Shown: positions 16,927 through 30,013 of the stretch, piece after piece
Layout of the letters: each line of letters begins with the position of its first letter
How positions within the stretch are numbered: position 1 is the stretch's first letter
From: Urophycis tenuis
Lineage: Eukaryota; Chordata; Actinopteri; Gadiformes; Phycidae
NCBI GenBank assembly: GCA_036785325.1
Contig: JAXIVH010000028.1
Location: forward strand, 4,551,946 to 4,615,945
Reading direction: 5' to 3'
DNA: 64,000 bases
The notes under the pieces: generated by a model
What the model saw: only the letters and a program-made list of their open reading frames with translations
What the model was told of the DNA's origin: nothing
Databases searched by the model: none
Program-made: the position numbers and the translations under genes

Positions 16927-17632
16927 CAGTGGTGATTTCTCTATGACTGCAAGGGAAGCTCAGCTTCCCCTAAAATGTCATAAATTAAATGGTCAAATAT
17001 GTATTGTTGTGTTAACATTTCATTGACTACAAATGCGTTAGAAAACGTTCATCTCGAAGACGAGTTTGTTCAGAATCAGCTACTTATCACAAATCGTCTT
17101 TTTTAATAACTTCTCATACATTCCCGTAGCGTCAATGCCATAGATTTCAAGAAATCGTTTTCATATACGGTCTATGTGTCAATGCATTTGCCCGTAGAAG
17201 CTGGGCGTCCATGGACTTCAATGGGACTGCAAGGAACAGTTTTTTTCATTGCCTCGAAACTCGACAGTCATTGGATAAATGCCACGATTTTATCCCGCCC
17301 CCGGACGCCGTGCTTCTCTGGGGGTGAATGGAGCTGTGGGCTGGCCTCGGCTGGCCTGGACGCCGAGATTCCGCATGATGATTGGAGGATCAGTCGAAAG
17401 GCTGAATCCCATTTTGATTGACAGCTATTTTGAAATATACAGTCACTTAATCATTGCGAGCTCAGTCCCATCGCGGATTTTGCAAGTTAAGTCGAAAGAC
17501 AAACTGCTACCCATTTCTTGGTATTTCTTGAAAAGGAACGGAGGGCAGAATTTACGTATAAATAAATAGACAAATTTTATGATGTAAGCCGACAATGAGC
17601 TTCCCCTCTTTAAAAGACCAGCAGCCGCCACT
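16927..17632. mobile_element. Inserted hAT-like element within the foldback element
   Basis: The left end CAGTGGTGATTT and the right end (inverse CAGTGGCGGCTGCTG) form a short terminal inverted repeat of CAGTGGYG type. Flanks carry the 8-base direct repeat GTCTGTAC at 16919-16926 and 17633-17640. No transposase reading frame is present, so it is a non-autonomous hAT copy. Confidence 0.75.
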
Positions 17633-18231
17633 GTCTGTACTCACAAAACGAGGCATTTTAAAGTTTGTAAGTACACCAGGAGTTTATTTAAAAGAGCACT
17701 TTTCTGATAGCTTCAACTAGCTGTTGCTAAGGCTACCGCTGCGTCGACGTCTCTTCCGTCTTTCCGGATAAGTTCGTAAAAGTCCTCTTCAAAACTCACA
17801 AGTGTAAGGAAAAGGTTAGTGAAATCAACACTCCATCGAAATGTATTGACAACTGGAATAATTGAATACTTGAAATTAGACGGAAGAGACGTCGACGCAG
17901 CGGTAGCCTTAGCAACAGCTAGTTGAAGCTATCAGAAAAGTGCTCTTTTAAATAAACTCCTGGTGTACTTACAAACTTTAAAATGCCTCGTTTTGTGAGT
18001 ACAGACCATATATGTACTACTACAGAAGTTGAGTAACAATCCATGCATTATTAGTGGGGTAATTTACGAGATATACACAGTGTACCGGCACTCCAGTACG
18101 AAGTCTTTCGGCTGATAACCCTAAACTTGATAAATATTGACCGTCGCTAAAAATGCATCCGAGGGGGTATTTAGCATGACAATTGGTGTAAATTACCTCA
18201 GGGTGAATTTCACTCCGAACCATCACTTTAA

Positions 18232-19255
18232 AGCACTATGACTGTAAACATGGACTGTGAGTCACTTCAAGTCAAACAACCGAATATTATGCTGGCGAAA
18301 ATGTCTTGAGAACTATGAATTCATTCACTATATATTGTTCTGCCACTGAGCTTCAAGGTAGGGAGACCCAGTACCTCTGGGTCATAAAACACCCTACTAT
18401 TAAAAAAAAAACCTATACTATTACAACTAACTAAACAAACTATACTATAATATAACATACCACTATAATGTTCAGTATGACCACTGCTGGGTGTGTGAGT
18501 GTTCATGTCATGTATTAAAAATCACCAACTTTATCACCTCCCTGTGTGAGCGATCCCATATATGATCACAAAACAAGCCAAAAGAGGCACACACTGCTGA
18601 CAGCTCCTCCACCAGCTTCACCTTCTGGGTGCTGCCGGTCGTGATGGCAGGCTGGACCGCGGCCGGACCACCCACCAGCACCTCCTCGCCCTCCTTCAGC
18701 TGGGCTGGGGACCCGGGAAAAGAGACTGGGACCTCCTGTGGCTGGTTGGTTCTACCTCTGAACAGATCTTTGAGCAGATGCTTTGAGACAGACTGGCGAT
18801 GGTTTGGGTTCTATATGTGGTGTTAATCAGCAGGTAAGGAAGGTTAGGATTCAGATTCAGACTTTGGGCCACAGAGTAATGGTGCTGGACTTTACAAGCG
18901 TCACTAAGACTTTGATAAGGTTTCAGGGTCACTTGTAAAGATCTAACTGTCCTTTGATAGCAGCAGCGGCCATGTGTGAGATAATCATTAGAACCCCACT
19001 ACTATTCATTAACTAGTTACTACTTTTACCTTTCCTTCAGGGCAGCTAATTGCCAATGGCAAATAGTCAATGTAACTTGCCCTCATTACATTTTTTGAAT
19101 TCATGATTTTAATGTATCATGTCTATCATCTGTTGTTTGTCTTTTTATCTAAATATGTAATTTAATATTTAGATGAAATTTAGATTAAAAAATATGTAAT
19201 TTCCCTAAACAAATTAAACATTTGATTGATTTAATCCAGTCTGACATCCAAGGGA
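18232..19255. other. Intergenic with one unassigned exon-like stretch
   Basis: On the minus strand, 18718 to about 18596 is open, preceded by a possible acceptor (CCCCAG), and reads like coding sequence (QLKEGEEVLVGGPAAV, then GSTQKVKLVEELSAV). I do not recognise the gene and see no partner exon. The rest shows nothing. Confidence 0.35.
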
Positions 19256-19257
19256 GT

Positions 19258-22200
19258 GTATGGTAACCTCCACACAGGTAACCTCAACCTCCACACAGGT
19301 AACCTCAACCTCCACACAGGTAACCTCAACCTCCACACAGGTAACCTCTACACAGGTAACCTCAACCTCTACACAGGTAACCTCAACCTCCACACAGGTA
19401 ACCTCAACCTCTACACAGGTAACCTCAACCTCCACACAGGTAACCTCCACACAGGTAACCTCAACCTCCACACAGGTAACCTCAACCTCTACACAGGTAA
19501 CCTCCACACAGGTAACCTCAACCTCCACACAGGTAACCTCAACCTCCACACAGGTAACCTCAACCTCTACACAGGTAACCTCAACCTCCACACAGGTAAC
19601 CTCAACCTCTACACAGGTAACCTCAACCTCCACACAGGTAACCTCAACCTTCAGACAGGTAACCTCAACCTCTACACAGGTAACCTCAACCTCCACACAG
19701 GTAACCTCAACCTCCACACAGGTAACCTCAACCTCTACACAGGTAACCTCAACCTCCACACAGGTAACCTCAACCTCTACACAGGTAACCTCAACCTCCA
19801 CACAGGCAACCTCAACCTCTACACAGGTGACCTCAACCTCCACACAGGTAACCTCAACCTCCACACAGGTAACCTCAACCTCTACACAGGTAACCTCAAC
19901 CTCCACACAGGTAACCTCAACCTCTACACAGGTAACCTCAACCTCCACACAGGTAACCTCAACCTCTACACAGGTAACCTCAACCTCCACACAGGTAACC
20001 TCAACCTCTACACAGGTAACCTCAACCTCTACACAGGTAACCTCAACCTCCACACAGGTAACCTCAACCTCTACACAGGTAACCTCAACCTCCACACAGG
20101 TAACCTCAACCTCTACACTGGTAACCTCAACCTCTACACAGGTAACCTCAACCTCTACACAGGTAACCTCAACCTCTACACAGGTAACCTCAACCTCCAC
20201 ACAGGTAACCTCAACCTTCAGACAGGTAACCTCAACCTCTACACAGGTAACCTCAACCTCTACACAGGTAACCTCAACCTCCACACAGGTAACCTCAACC
20301 TCCACACTGGTAACCTCAACCTCTACACAGGTAACCTCAACCTCCACACAGGTAACCTCAACCTCCACACAGGTAACCTCAACCTCCACACAGGTAACCT
20401 CAACCTTCAGACAGGTAACCTCAACCTCCACACAGGTAACCTCAACCTCTACACAGGTAACCTCAACCTCCACACAGGTAACCTCAACCTCTACACAGGT
20501 AACCTCAACCTCCACACAGGTAACCTCAACCTCCACACAGGTAACCTCAACCTCTACACAGGTAACCTCAACCTCCACACAGGTGACCTCAACCTCTACA
20601 CAGGTAACCTCAACCTCCACACAGGTAACCTCAACCTCCACACAGGTAACCTCAACCTTCAGACAGGTAACCTCAACCTCCACGCTGGTAACCTCAACCT
20701 CTACACAGGTAACCTCAACCTCTACACAGGTAACCTCAACCTCCACACAGGTAACCTCAACCTTCAGACAGGTAACCTCAACCTCTACACAGGTAACCTC
20801 AACCTTCAGACAGGTAACCTCAACCTCCACACAGGTAACCTCAACCTCCACACAGGTAACCTCCACACAGGTAACCACCACACAGGTAACCTCCACACAG
20901 GTAACCTCCACACAGGTAACCACCACACAGGTAACCTCCACACAGGTAACCTCCACACAGGTAACCACCACACAGGTAACCTCCACACAGGTAACCACCA
21001 CACAGGTAACCTCCACACAGGTAACCTCAACCACCACACAGGTAACCTCCACACAGGTAACCTCCACACAGGTAACCACCACACAGGTAACCACCACACA
21101 GGTAACCTCCACACAGGTAACCACCACACAGGTAACCTCCACACAGGTAACCACCACACAGGTAACCAAACCTCCATGCTGGTAACCTCAACCTCCACAC
21201 AGGTAACCTCAACCTCCACACAGGTAACCTCAACCTCCACGCTGGTAACCTCAACCTCTACACAGGTAACCTCAACCTCCACGCTGGTAACCTCAACCTT
21301 CAGACAGGTAACCTCAACCTCCACGCTGGTAACCTCAACCTCTACACAGGTAACCTCAACCTCCACGCTGGTAACCTCAACCTCTACACAGGTAACCTCA
21401 ACCTCTACACAGGTAACCTCAACCTCTACACAGGTAACCTCAACCTCCACACAGGTAACCTCCACACAGGTAACCACCACACAGGTAACCTCCACACAGG
21501 TAACCACCACACAGGTAACCTCCACACAGGTAACCACCACACAGGTAACCACCACACAGGTAACCTCCACACAAGTAACCACCACACAGGTAACCTCCAC
21601 ACAGGTAACCACCACACAGGTAACCTCCACACAGGTAACCACCACACAGGTAACCACCACACAGGTAACCTCAACCTCCACACAGGTAACCTCCACACAG
21701 GTAACCTCAACCTCCACACAGGTAACCTCCACACAGGTAACCTCCACACAGGTAACCTCCACACAGGTAACCACCACACAGGTAACCACCACACAGGTAA
21801 CCTCCACACAGGTAACCACCACACAGGTAACCTCCACACAGGTAGCCACCACACAGGTTACCTCCACACAGGTAACCACCACACAGGTAACCACCACACA
21901 GGTAACCTCCACACAGGTAACCACCACACAGGTAACCTCCACACAGGTAACCTCAACACAGGTAACCTCCACACAGGTAACCTCCACACAGGTAACCTCC
22001 ACACAGGTAACCTCAACCACCACACAGGTAACCTCCACACAGGTAACCTCCACACAGGTAACCACCACACAGGTAACCACCACACAGGTAACCTCCACAC
22101 AGGTAACCTCCACACAGGTAACCACCACACAGGTAACCTCCACACAGGTAACCACCACACAGGTAACCTCCACACAGGTAACCTCCACACAGGTAACCAC

Positions 22201-23022
22201 CACACAGGTAACCTCAACCTCCACACAGGTAACCTCCACACAGGTAACCTCAACCACCACACAGGTAACCTCCACACAGGTAACCTCAACCACCACACAG
22301 GTAACCTCCACACAGGTAACCTCCACACAGGTAACCTCCACACAGGTAACCACCACACAGGTAACCTCCACACAGGTAACCTTCACACAGGTAACCACCA
22401 CACAGGTAACCACCACACAGGTAACCTCCACACAGGTAACCTTCACACAGGTAACCACCACACAGGTAACCTCCACACAGGTAACCACCGCACAGGTAAC
22501 CTTCACACAGGTACCTTCACACAGGTAACCTCCACACAGGTAACCTCCACACAGGTAACCTCCACACAGGTAACCTCAACCACCACACAGGTAACCTCCA
22601 CACAGGTAACCTCCACACAGGTAACCTCAACCACCACACAGGTAGCCACCACACAGGTAACCACCACACAGGTAACCACCACACAGGTAACCTCCACACA
22701 GGTAACCTCGACACAGGTAACCTTCACACAGGTAACCTCAACCACCACACAGGTAACCACCACACAGGTAACCTCCACACAGGTAACCACCACACAGGTA
22801 ACCACCACACAGGTAACCACCACACAGGTAACCTTCACACAGGTACCTTCACACAGGTAACCACCACACAGGCAACCTCCACACAGGTAACCTTCACACA
22901 GGTACCTTCACACAGGTACCTTCACACAGGTAACCACCACACAGGTAACCACCACACAGGTAACCACCACACAGGTAACCTCCACACAGGTAACCACCAC
23001 ACAGGTACCTTCACACAGGCCC
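19258..23022. repeat. 3.8-kb minisatellite of 21-bp and 15-bp CAGGTAAC units
   Basis: The first part (to about 20860, and again 21180-21460) is built of a 21-base unit ACACAGGTAACCTCAACCTC plus one base. The later part is built of 15-base units ACACAGGTAACCACC and ACACAGGTAACCTCC. Both lengths are multiples of three, so several frames on both strands are open for hundreds of codons, giving protein-like but repetitive translations. I treat the array as non-coding. Each plus-strand unit contains CAGGTAAC. Confidence 0.95.
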
Positions 23023-23720
23023 TCTCCTCCGGCTCCCACAAGCCCTGCATGCTAGGTCCCTAACCCTTTTGGACCTTAAAGTGACTGCTTAGACTCAGGT
23101 CTGGGTATCTTCCTAGTTGCAGATTTAATCCCTTGTTATAATACAGTCGCATCTAGGATCTCGTGTTGTATTTCATTGATAGCCTGAGTTGCGCTATATA
23201 TTTTATTTTGCTCATCACAATTCTTGATAATCTCCATTCACTACGAGTTGCGGTTATTGTCATAAGGTGATGTCTTTGGTCACTAAATAATTGTGCAACG
23301 TTAATTGCTTCGATTTACTTGACCGTTACCATTTCACTACAATAATTTCCTGGTAGATTTGATTTATCAACAGTTTTATGTTATAATACAGGATCAGCTG
23401 AGGAGCATTTCTGCTTTTACACGGTAAGAGCTTGCCTCACACTACGGGGCAGTTTTTAGTTTTACTTCTGGCGCAGTCAGCGCATATAATGGTAAAACCT
23501 TAGTCTCATAATTGAAATCACAGTTATACCATACTTTGTGTTGTATATTTCAGACATTTTAAGGAGTTCAGTACATTCGTATACGCAGTCCCTTAACTGT
23601 ATGTTTAATGCATCCAGTTTTAAGCATTGAAGGGATGACTTCTTTGAAGGGTTTTGCTTTGTAATTTAATCTGGGGAGGGGTGGGGCTAGCGACTACTGT
23701 CCTATTGCCGCCCAATTTCC
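23023..23720. other. AT-rich flank between minisatellite and LINE
   Basis: No feature recognised. It may include the 5' untranslated part of the following LINE. Confidence 0.35.
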
Positions 23721-23724
23721 GACT

Positions 23725-26700
23725 ATGGTCACGGAGCCAAGTAATAGGGGAGGGTTAATAGTTAGGGCACGTTTTTGCTCTCTTGGGGGGTTGTGCTGGG
23801 AGGGGGGTGGGTTAGAACATCATTTGTTTTTCTGTTTTTTTCTTCTTTCTATTCGTTTCAATGTGGAGCGACTCACACTGTGGATTATGTGTTACTTTCT
23901 TTTTGTATGGAAGGAGAGGGGCTTGACTGGATTAAGTTGTATGCATATCTGTCTGGGTTCATTTTTTCAGATGGTCACAGGTGCTGTCCTCATGTCTCCG
24001 TCGGCATTCACTATAGAGGCCAACACCCTAGATTATGCCTGAATTTAATGTTTTGAGTTGGAACGCAGGTGTTCTGAATAGCCCTCACAAAAGGATTAGC
24101 ACTCTGGGTTTATTACGCAGGAGGAGGATTTACGTTGCATTAGTACAGGAGACGCATCTCTTGGCTGCTGATATTAGACGCCTTGCGGATAAACATTATC
24201 ATGTGATAGCTTCCTCCACATCTGGTACAAAGACCAAGGGTGTGGCTATCGTAGCCAGACGTAGCTTTAAAATTAAGATCCAAGACACGTGGTCTGATAC
24301 AGGAGACAGGTTGACAATTGTTAAGACAGAAATTAGTAACAGGAAAATAGCCTTCATATCTGTGTATGCACCGAACTGTTTTGATAGAGTGTTTTACGAC
24401 AATTTGACAAATAGGATGCTGGAGCTGAGTGATTATTTGTTCATTGTGGGGGGAGACTTTAACGCGGTTTGGAGGGCAGCTAATTACAGGACAGGCAAAT
24501 CTGAGACAAGGGTTCAGGAACAGGCCTCTGCAGCTTTACAGGCATGGGCTAACAGTCTGGGTCTCACAGATTTGTGGTGTTTGTCGAACCCATCAGTCAG
24601 TGGCTACTGCTTTTTCTCGGCTCGAGACTAATCTTGATCAAGAATCGACTACATATTTGCATCCCCTAAACTCTTTAAAAATATTCACAATGTATTGTTG
24701 CTTCCCATAGCCCTTTCCGATCATAAAGGTGTGCTTTGCTCTGCGATACTCAACAGCGCTTCCCCTCGTGCACCGAAATGGCGCTTCAACACAACCCTAT
24801 TGAAACAGGAAGAATTTGGGACAGAAGAATTTAGGACACAAGAATTCAATGTTGGCTCGGTCGATGATCCAAGAATACTTTGGGACGCAATTAAAGGTTT
24901 TATCAGGAGTAATGCCACTCTGTTTGCCTCCAACCAACGCAAGGCCCAAATTCTAAGTTACATGAATTGGAATACAAACTAGCAAAACTAGAATCTGTGT
25001 TATGGGCTAATCTCTCGGAACAGATAGTTCCACAGCGTGAGGTGGTCAGAAAAGACATTAACATCCTCAGACGCCAGTCAGAGTTTTTAATCCACAGGAC
25101 CAGGCAACGGTATTATTTTCATGGGTCAAGGCCCAGCCACCTGTTGGCGATGAAGATTAGGTCAAATGAGCTCTTCTCAGATATCTCCTCAGTCAAATTA
25201 CAGTCAGGAGCTATCACCACTGATCCGACACAGATCAACAACACTTTTCATAGTTTTGACTCTTACCTGTACAAATCAGACATATCTGTCGACAAAGACA
25301 AGTGTGACAATGTTTGGCTCAATTAAAGTTACCTCGCCTTGCAGTGGAGGAGGCAAATGATTTAGCAAAACCGATTTCTCTTGAAGAACTTAAAAAGGCT
25401 GTGCTAAGTATGCAAAGGGGCAAATCAACCGGGCTCAACGGCATACCACCAGAATTTTACGCAGCTTTTTGGGACCTCGTTGGCCCATTGCTTCTCAGTA
25501 TGATCCACTTTTTAATAGAGAAAGGTGCTTTCTCTAGGGATGTCACTATAGCTGTAATAACCTTACTGCTAAAGAAAGATAAAACCCAGCAGAATGTAGT
25601 AATTATAGGCCCCTTAGTCTGCTGAATGCCAATGTTAAAATATATGCCAAGGCACTCTCCCGTCGCCTGCAACCTCATGTATCATCACTAGTTCACTGTG
25701 ACCAGACCGCCTTTATGAAGTCACGTATGGCCTCTGACAATGTTTGCCGACTGCTGCATATAATTGATGCAGCAACAGACATCAAAACTCTGGCAGCTTT
25801 TTTATCCCTGGATGCGATGAAGGCGTTCGACCTCCTTGAGTGGTCCTTTTTGTGGTCGGTTTTGGGAGCGATGGGTTTTGGAGAAGGCTTTATAAAAATG
25901 ATACAGTTGTTATATTCAAACCCCTCTGCAGTGGTTCTTACAGGTAACATTTGTTCCCAGTGTCTAGATCATCACTGGGAATTCTGTTCCCAGTGTCTAG
26001 ATCATCTCGCCAAGGCTGCCCTTTGAGCCTGACCCTGTTTGCTCTGTCGCTTGAACCCTTGGCACAGATGACCTGGTTATCAAATGGCCTGGTTATTAAA
26101 CCCATAACTGTTCATAACACACACCACCACCTGGCACTTTACGTTGACGACATTTGAGTCTTTCTGGGAGACCCGTTGCAGTCTGCCCCCCACCTTTTAT
26201 CAATGTTGGATGAGTTTGGTGCGCTATCAGGGTTCAAAATCAAGACCTCTCTTTTGCCTTCCAATATTCCCTCAGTTCCACATTTTAAATACCCGGGCAT
26301 CAAAATATTTTCCTCTCTACGTCTTATTGTGAAGGACAATTATACTGAGACACTGAACAAAGTCCTGGGTGATTTAGGAAGATAGGCCAGCCTGCCCAAC
26401 TCACTCCAGGCACGTATTTCTATTGTGAAAATGAATGCAGTGCCCAGAATAAATGTTGTCAGCTCCATGGTCCCCCTCTCTCCCCCTGCTGGATACTGGG
26501 GTTAGCTTCATGTGGCTGTTTCAAAATTCATATGGAATGGGAAGAGACCCCGTCTTAGATCTGCAACTGTCCAGCGCAGGAGATTAGATGGGGGCTTAGC
26601 GGTGCCCAACTTTAAACTTTACCACTGGTCCTTCACTCTTAGACCCCTTGTCACATGGTTTGACTCTCAGACGGCAGTTTCTTGGCATACAATGGAAGAA

Positions 26701-26830
26701 AGAATGGTGCACCCGTGGTCTTTGGCAGACGTTTTATTTGCAAATATCTCTGTATGGCAAAGTCAATTACGTTGCGGCCCCATCGTGACTCATCTGATCC
26801 AGGTCTGGTGCTCAGTGGAAAGGATTTGTG
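23725..26830 (+). mobile_element. Tx1/L1-type LINE, ORF2 first part, decayed
   Basis: From 24035 an apurinic-type endonuclease domain is readable: LSWNAGVLNSPHKR, VQETHL, SVYAPN, GGDFNAV and, after a frame break near 24630, SRIDYIFASPK and SDHKGV. The RT follows: GKSTGLNGIPPEFY at about 25420, then FLSLDAMKAFD at about 25810, and the catalytic ALYVDDI at about 26140. Stops and frameshifts near 24630, 24980, 25325, 25600 and 26155 make it a dead copy. The order endonuclease-RT and the motifs fit the Tx1/L1 group of fish. The frame is interrupted after about 26830 by antisense LINE insertions and resumes at about 30230. Confidence 0.85.
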
Positions 26831-26835
26831 ATATA

Positions 26836-28998
26836 TTCAAGATTCAAGTAAACTTTATTGTCAGTTTTCATGAATGTACAGGACATACACAAAAACCAAA
26901 ATGCTGTTTCCCTCGATTCCCAGTGCTAGACAAGCATGCAATATAAATATAAATATATAAAAATATAAGTACTAAAATCTAAATAAAAAGGTGGTCGCGA
27001 GAATTTGCAGTTGCAATTGTTGTGGAGAAAACAGTGTAAACAGTAAGAGGTGCAGTATGGGCAGTGTATAAAGAGTGTATAAAAAGTATAAACAGTATGA
27101 ACAGTATAAACAGTATAAACAGTATAAACAGTATAAACAGTATAAACAGTATGAACAGTATGAACAGTATGAACAGTATAAACAGTATGAACAGTTGTAA
27201 CAAAGATTTATATACAGTGTGAACAGTGCTAAAGTGTAAAGTGGCTGTGCATGGTGGTTGGGGGTGGTGGGGTTGTGCATGGAGGTGGGGGGTGGTGGGG
27301 CTGTGCATGGAGGTGGGGGGTGGTGGGGCTGTGCATGGTGGTGGGGGGTGGTGGGGCTGTGCATGGAGGTGGGCAGGTGTGTGGTGGTGGACATGTTGGT
27401 GGGCAGGTGTGTGGTGGTGGATGGGTGGGACTTAAAGTCCATGGGGAGAGAGGTTGTGTGCAGGTGTCCGGGGTTGAATGGGTGGGTGGGTGGGGCTGGG
27501 GGCGGGGGGGGGGGCTGAGAATGGGTGGGGGTTGGTGTCAGTGTCCAATGTTTGTGCGGGCAGAGGGAAGAGAAAGAAGGGGGGACAGTGCTGAGTGGGA
27601 GTTCAGCATCCTGACCGCCTGATGGACGAAGCTGTCCTTCAGTCTGCTGGTCCTTGCCTTAAGACTCCTCATCCTCCTTCCAGAGGGCAGGAGGTTAAAG
27701 AGGCAGTGGGAGGGGTGGGTGGAGTCACCCGCAATGCTGAGTGCTTTGCGGGACAGGCGTTTATTGTAGATGTCCTGGAGGGAGGGGAGGGGGGCACCGA
27801 TGATCTTCTCAGCTGCTCTCACTATGCGCTGCAGGGTCTTCCTACAGGATGCAGTGCAGCCGCCATACCACACAGTGATGCAGCTGGTCAGGATGCTCTC
27901 GGTGGTTCCCTGGTAGAAGGAGCACATGATGGGGGCAGGTGCTCTCGCTCTCCGAAGTTTGCAGAGAAAGTAGAGGCGCTGCTGAGCTTTTCCGACCAGT
28001 GATGTGGTGTTGCAGTTCCAGGAGAGGTCCTCAGTGAGATGCACCCCCAGAAACCTGGTGCTGCTCACTCTCTCCACAGCAGCACCGTCGATGGTCAGTG
28101 GGGTGCTAGGCGGAGGCTCTACGGAAGTCGACAACAATCTCTTTAGTCTTCTGCACGTTGAGAGAGAGATTGTTGTCTCTGCACCACTCGGCCAGCTGGC
28201 TCACCTCTTCCCTGTAGTTTGACTCATCGTTGTGGTTGATGAGCCCCACCACAGTCGTGTCGTCCGCAAACTTGACAAAGAGGTTGTTGCTGAAAGATGG
28301 AGTGCAGTCGTGGGTCAGCAGGGTGAAGAGATGGGGGGTCAGCACGCATCCTTGGGGGGCCCCTGTGTTCAGCATGATTGTGCTGGATGCGTTCCTGCCG
28401 ACCCTGACTGCCTGCGGTCTTCCGGTCAGGAAGTCCAACAACCAGTTACACAGAGAGGTCTGCAGTCCTAGACAGTCTAGCTTCCTGATCAGCTGCTGAG
28501 GGAGATCGTGTTGAAGGCTGAACTAAGGTCAAGGAACAGCATCCTCACATACGAGTCCTTGGTCTCCAGGTGGGTGAGGGCTGAGTGGAGGACGGTGGAG
28601 ATTGCATCATCAGTCGACCTGTTGGCCCGATATGCAAACTGGTATGGGTCCAGTGAAGGTGGGAGGATGGATTTGATGTGTTGCATGACCAGCCGCTCAA
28701 AGCACTTCATGATGATGGGGGTCAGTGCAACGGGGCGGTAGTCGTTGAAACAGGATGGAGAGGCCTTCTTCGGTACCGGGATGATGGTGGTGCTCTTGAA
28801 GCAAGTGGGGACAACAGCTTGGCTCAGGGAGGTGTTGAACATGTCTGTGAGGACATCTGTGAGCTCCTCTGCACAGTCCTTCAGCACACGACCGGGAATG
28901 TTGTCAGGCCCTGCAGCCTTGCGAGCGTTGATCCTGGAGAGGGATCTCCTCACACTGGCTGGAGAGAGGGACAACACCTGGTCATCTTCAGGGGGTGG
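26836..28998 (-). mobile_element. L2-type LINE copy A, antisense, 5'-truncated
   Basis: Read on the minus strand: INARKAAGPDNIPGRVLKDC and NDYRPVALTPIIMKCFERLV at about 28900-28700, LFLDLSSAFN near 28510, GAPQGCVLTPHLFTLLTHD and the FADDT catalytic box at about 28360-28250, and the post-RT region YQGTTESILTSCITVWYGG to about 27560. A 3' UTR follows with its own minisatellites, and the tail of TTGAATC units ends at about 26836. Stops near 28490 and 28110 break the ORF. It sits inside the Tx1 LINE in opposite orientation. Confidence 0.85.
27060..27430. repeat. Two tandem arrays in the 3' UTR of LINE copy A
   Basis: About 27060-27200: roughly fourteen 10-base units of AACAGTATAA/AACAGTATGA. About 27242-27430: 28-base units GTGGTGGGGCTGTGCATGGA plus GGTGGGGG, about five copies. 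Confidence 0.9.
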
Positions 28999-29002
28999 TG
29001 AC

Positions 29003-29982
29003 TTTCAAGATTCAAGATTCAAGATTCAGGTAAACTTTATTGTCAGTTTTCATGAATGTACAGGACATACACAAAAACCGAAATGCCATTTCCCTCGATC
29101 CCCGGTGCTAGACAGCATGCAATATAAATATAAATATATAAAAATATAAGTATTAAAAAAAATCTAAATAAAAATAAAAATGCTAAGGTGTCGCGAGTAT
29201 GTGCAAATTAAACAGTAAATAATAAACAGTAAACAGTAAGATGTGCAATTGTAAACAATAAACAGTAAACAGTAAGTGGTGCAGTATGGGGTTAATAACA
29301 GTAATAGTAATAAATAAGCAGTATGGACATTATGAACATTATGGACAGTATAAACAGTTGTAACAGTGTATAAAAAATATAAACAGTACTATGAACAGTT
29401 ATTCAACAGATTTATATACGGTATGAACAGTACTAAAGTGCAAAGTGTAAAGTGGCTGTGCATGGTGGTAGGGTGGTGGGGCTGTGCATGGTGGTAGGGG
29501 GTGGTGGGGCTGTGCATGGTGGTAGGGGTTGGTGGGGCTGTGCATGGTGGTAGGGGTTGGTGGGGCTGTGCATGGTGGTGGGGGGTTGGTGGGGCTGTGC
29601 ATGGTGGTAGGGGGTGGTGGGGCTGTGCATGGTGGTAGGGGGTGGTGGGGCTGTGCATGGTGGTAGGGGGTGGTGGGGCTGTGCATGGTGGTGGGGGGTT
29701 GGTGGGGCTGTGCATGGTGGTAGGGGGTGGTGGGGCTGTGCATGGTGGTAGGGGGTGGTGGGGCTGTGCATGGTGGTAGGGGTTGGTGGGGCTGTACATG
29801 GTGGTGGGGGGTGGTGGGGCTGTGCATGGTGGTGGGGGGTGGTGGGGCTGTGCATGGTGGAGGGGGGTGGTGGGGCTGTGCATGGTGGTGGGCAGGTGTG
29901 TGGTGGTGGATGGGTGGTGGTTAAAGTCCAGGGGGAGAGAGGTTGTGTGCAGGTGTCCGGGGTTGAATGAGTGTGTGTGTAT

Positions 29983-30013
<31 letters not shown>

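Larger units (their letters stand above)
16174..18231. mobile_element. Foldback DNA transposon (TTAA-flanked) with two nested insertions
   Basis: The two ends are inverted copies: the left reads TTAAAGTGATGGTTCGGAGT, and the right end read on the other strand matches it for about 150 bases. Further pieces at 16854-16926 and 17633-17760 match, inverted, the right arm at 17876-18060. So the original element was a palindrome of about 750 bases with 350-base arms and a loop at about 17760-17875. TTAA lies at both outer ends, as in piggyBac-type targets; the element itself carries no transposase and would be non-autonomous. Confidence 0.8.

Noticed and set aside
19256..22528. Open frames of up to 1,090 codons on both strands
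   Set aside because: They follow from a tandem repeat with unit lengths divisible by three; several frames are open at once and none has flanking exons or a recognisable domain.
24035..24631. Endonuclease-like ORF as a host gene
   Set aside because: The endonuclease motifs are followed by a reverse transcriptase in the LINE order, with frame breaks; it is a retrotransposon.
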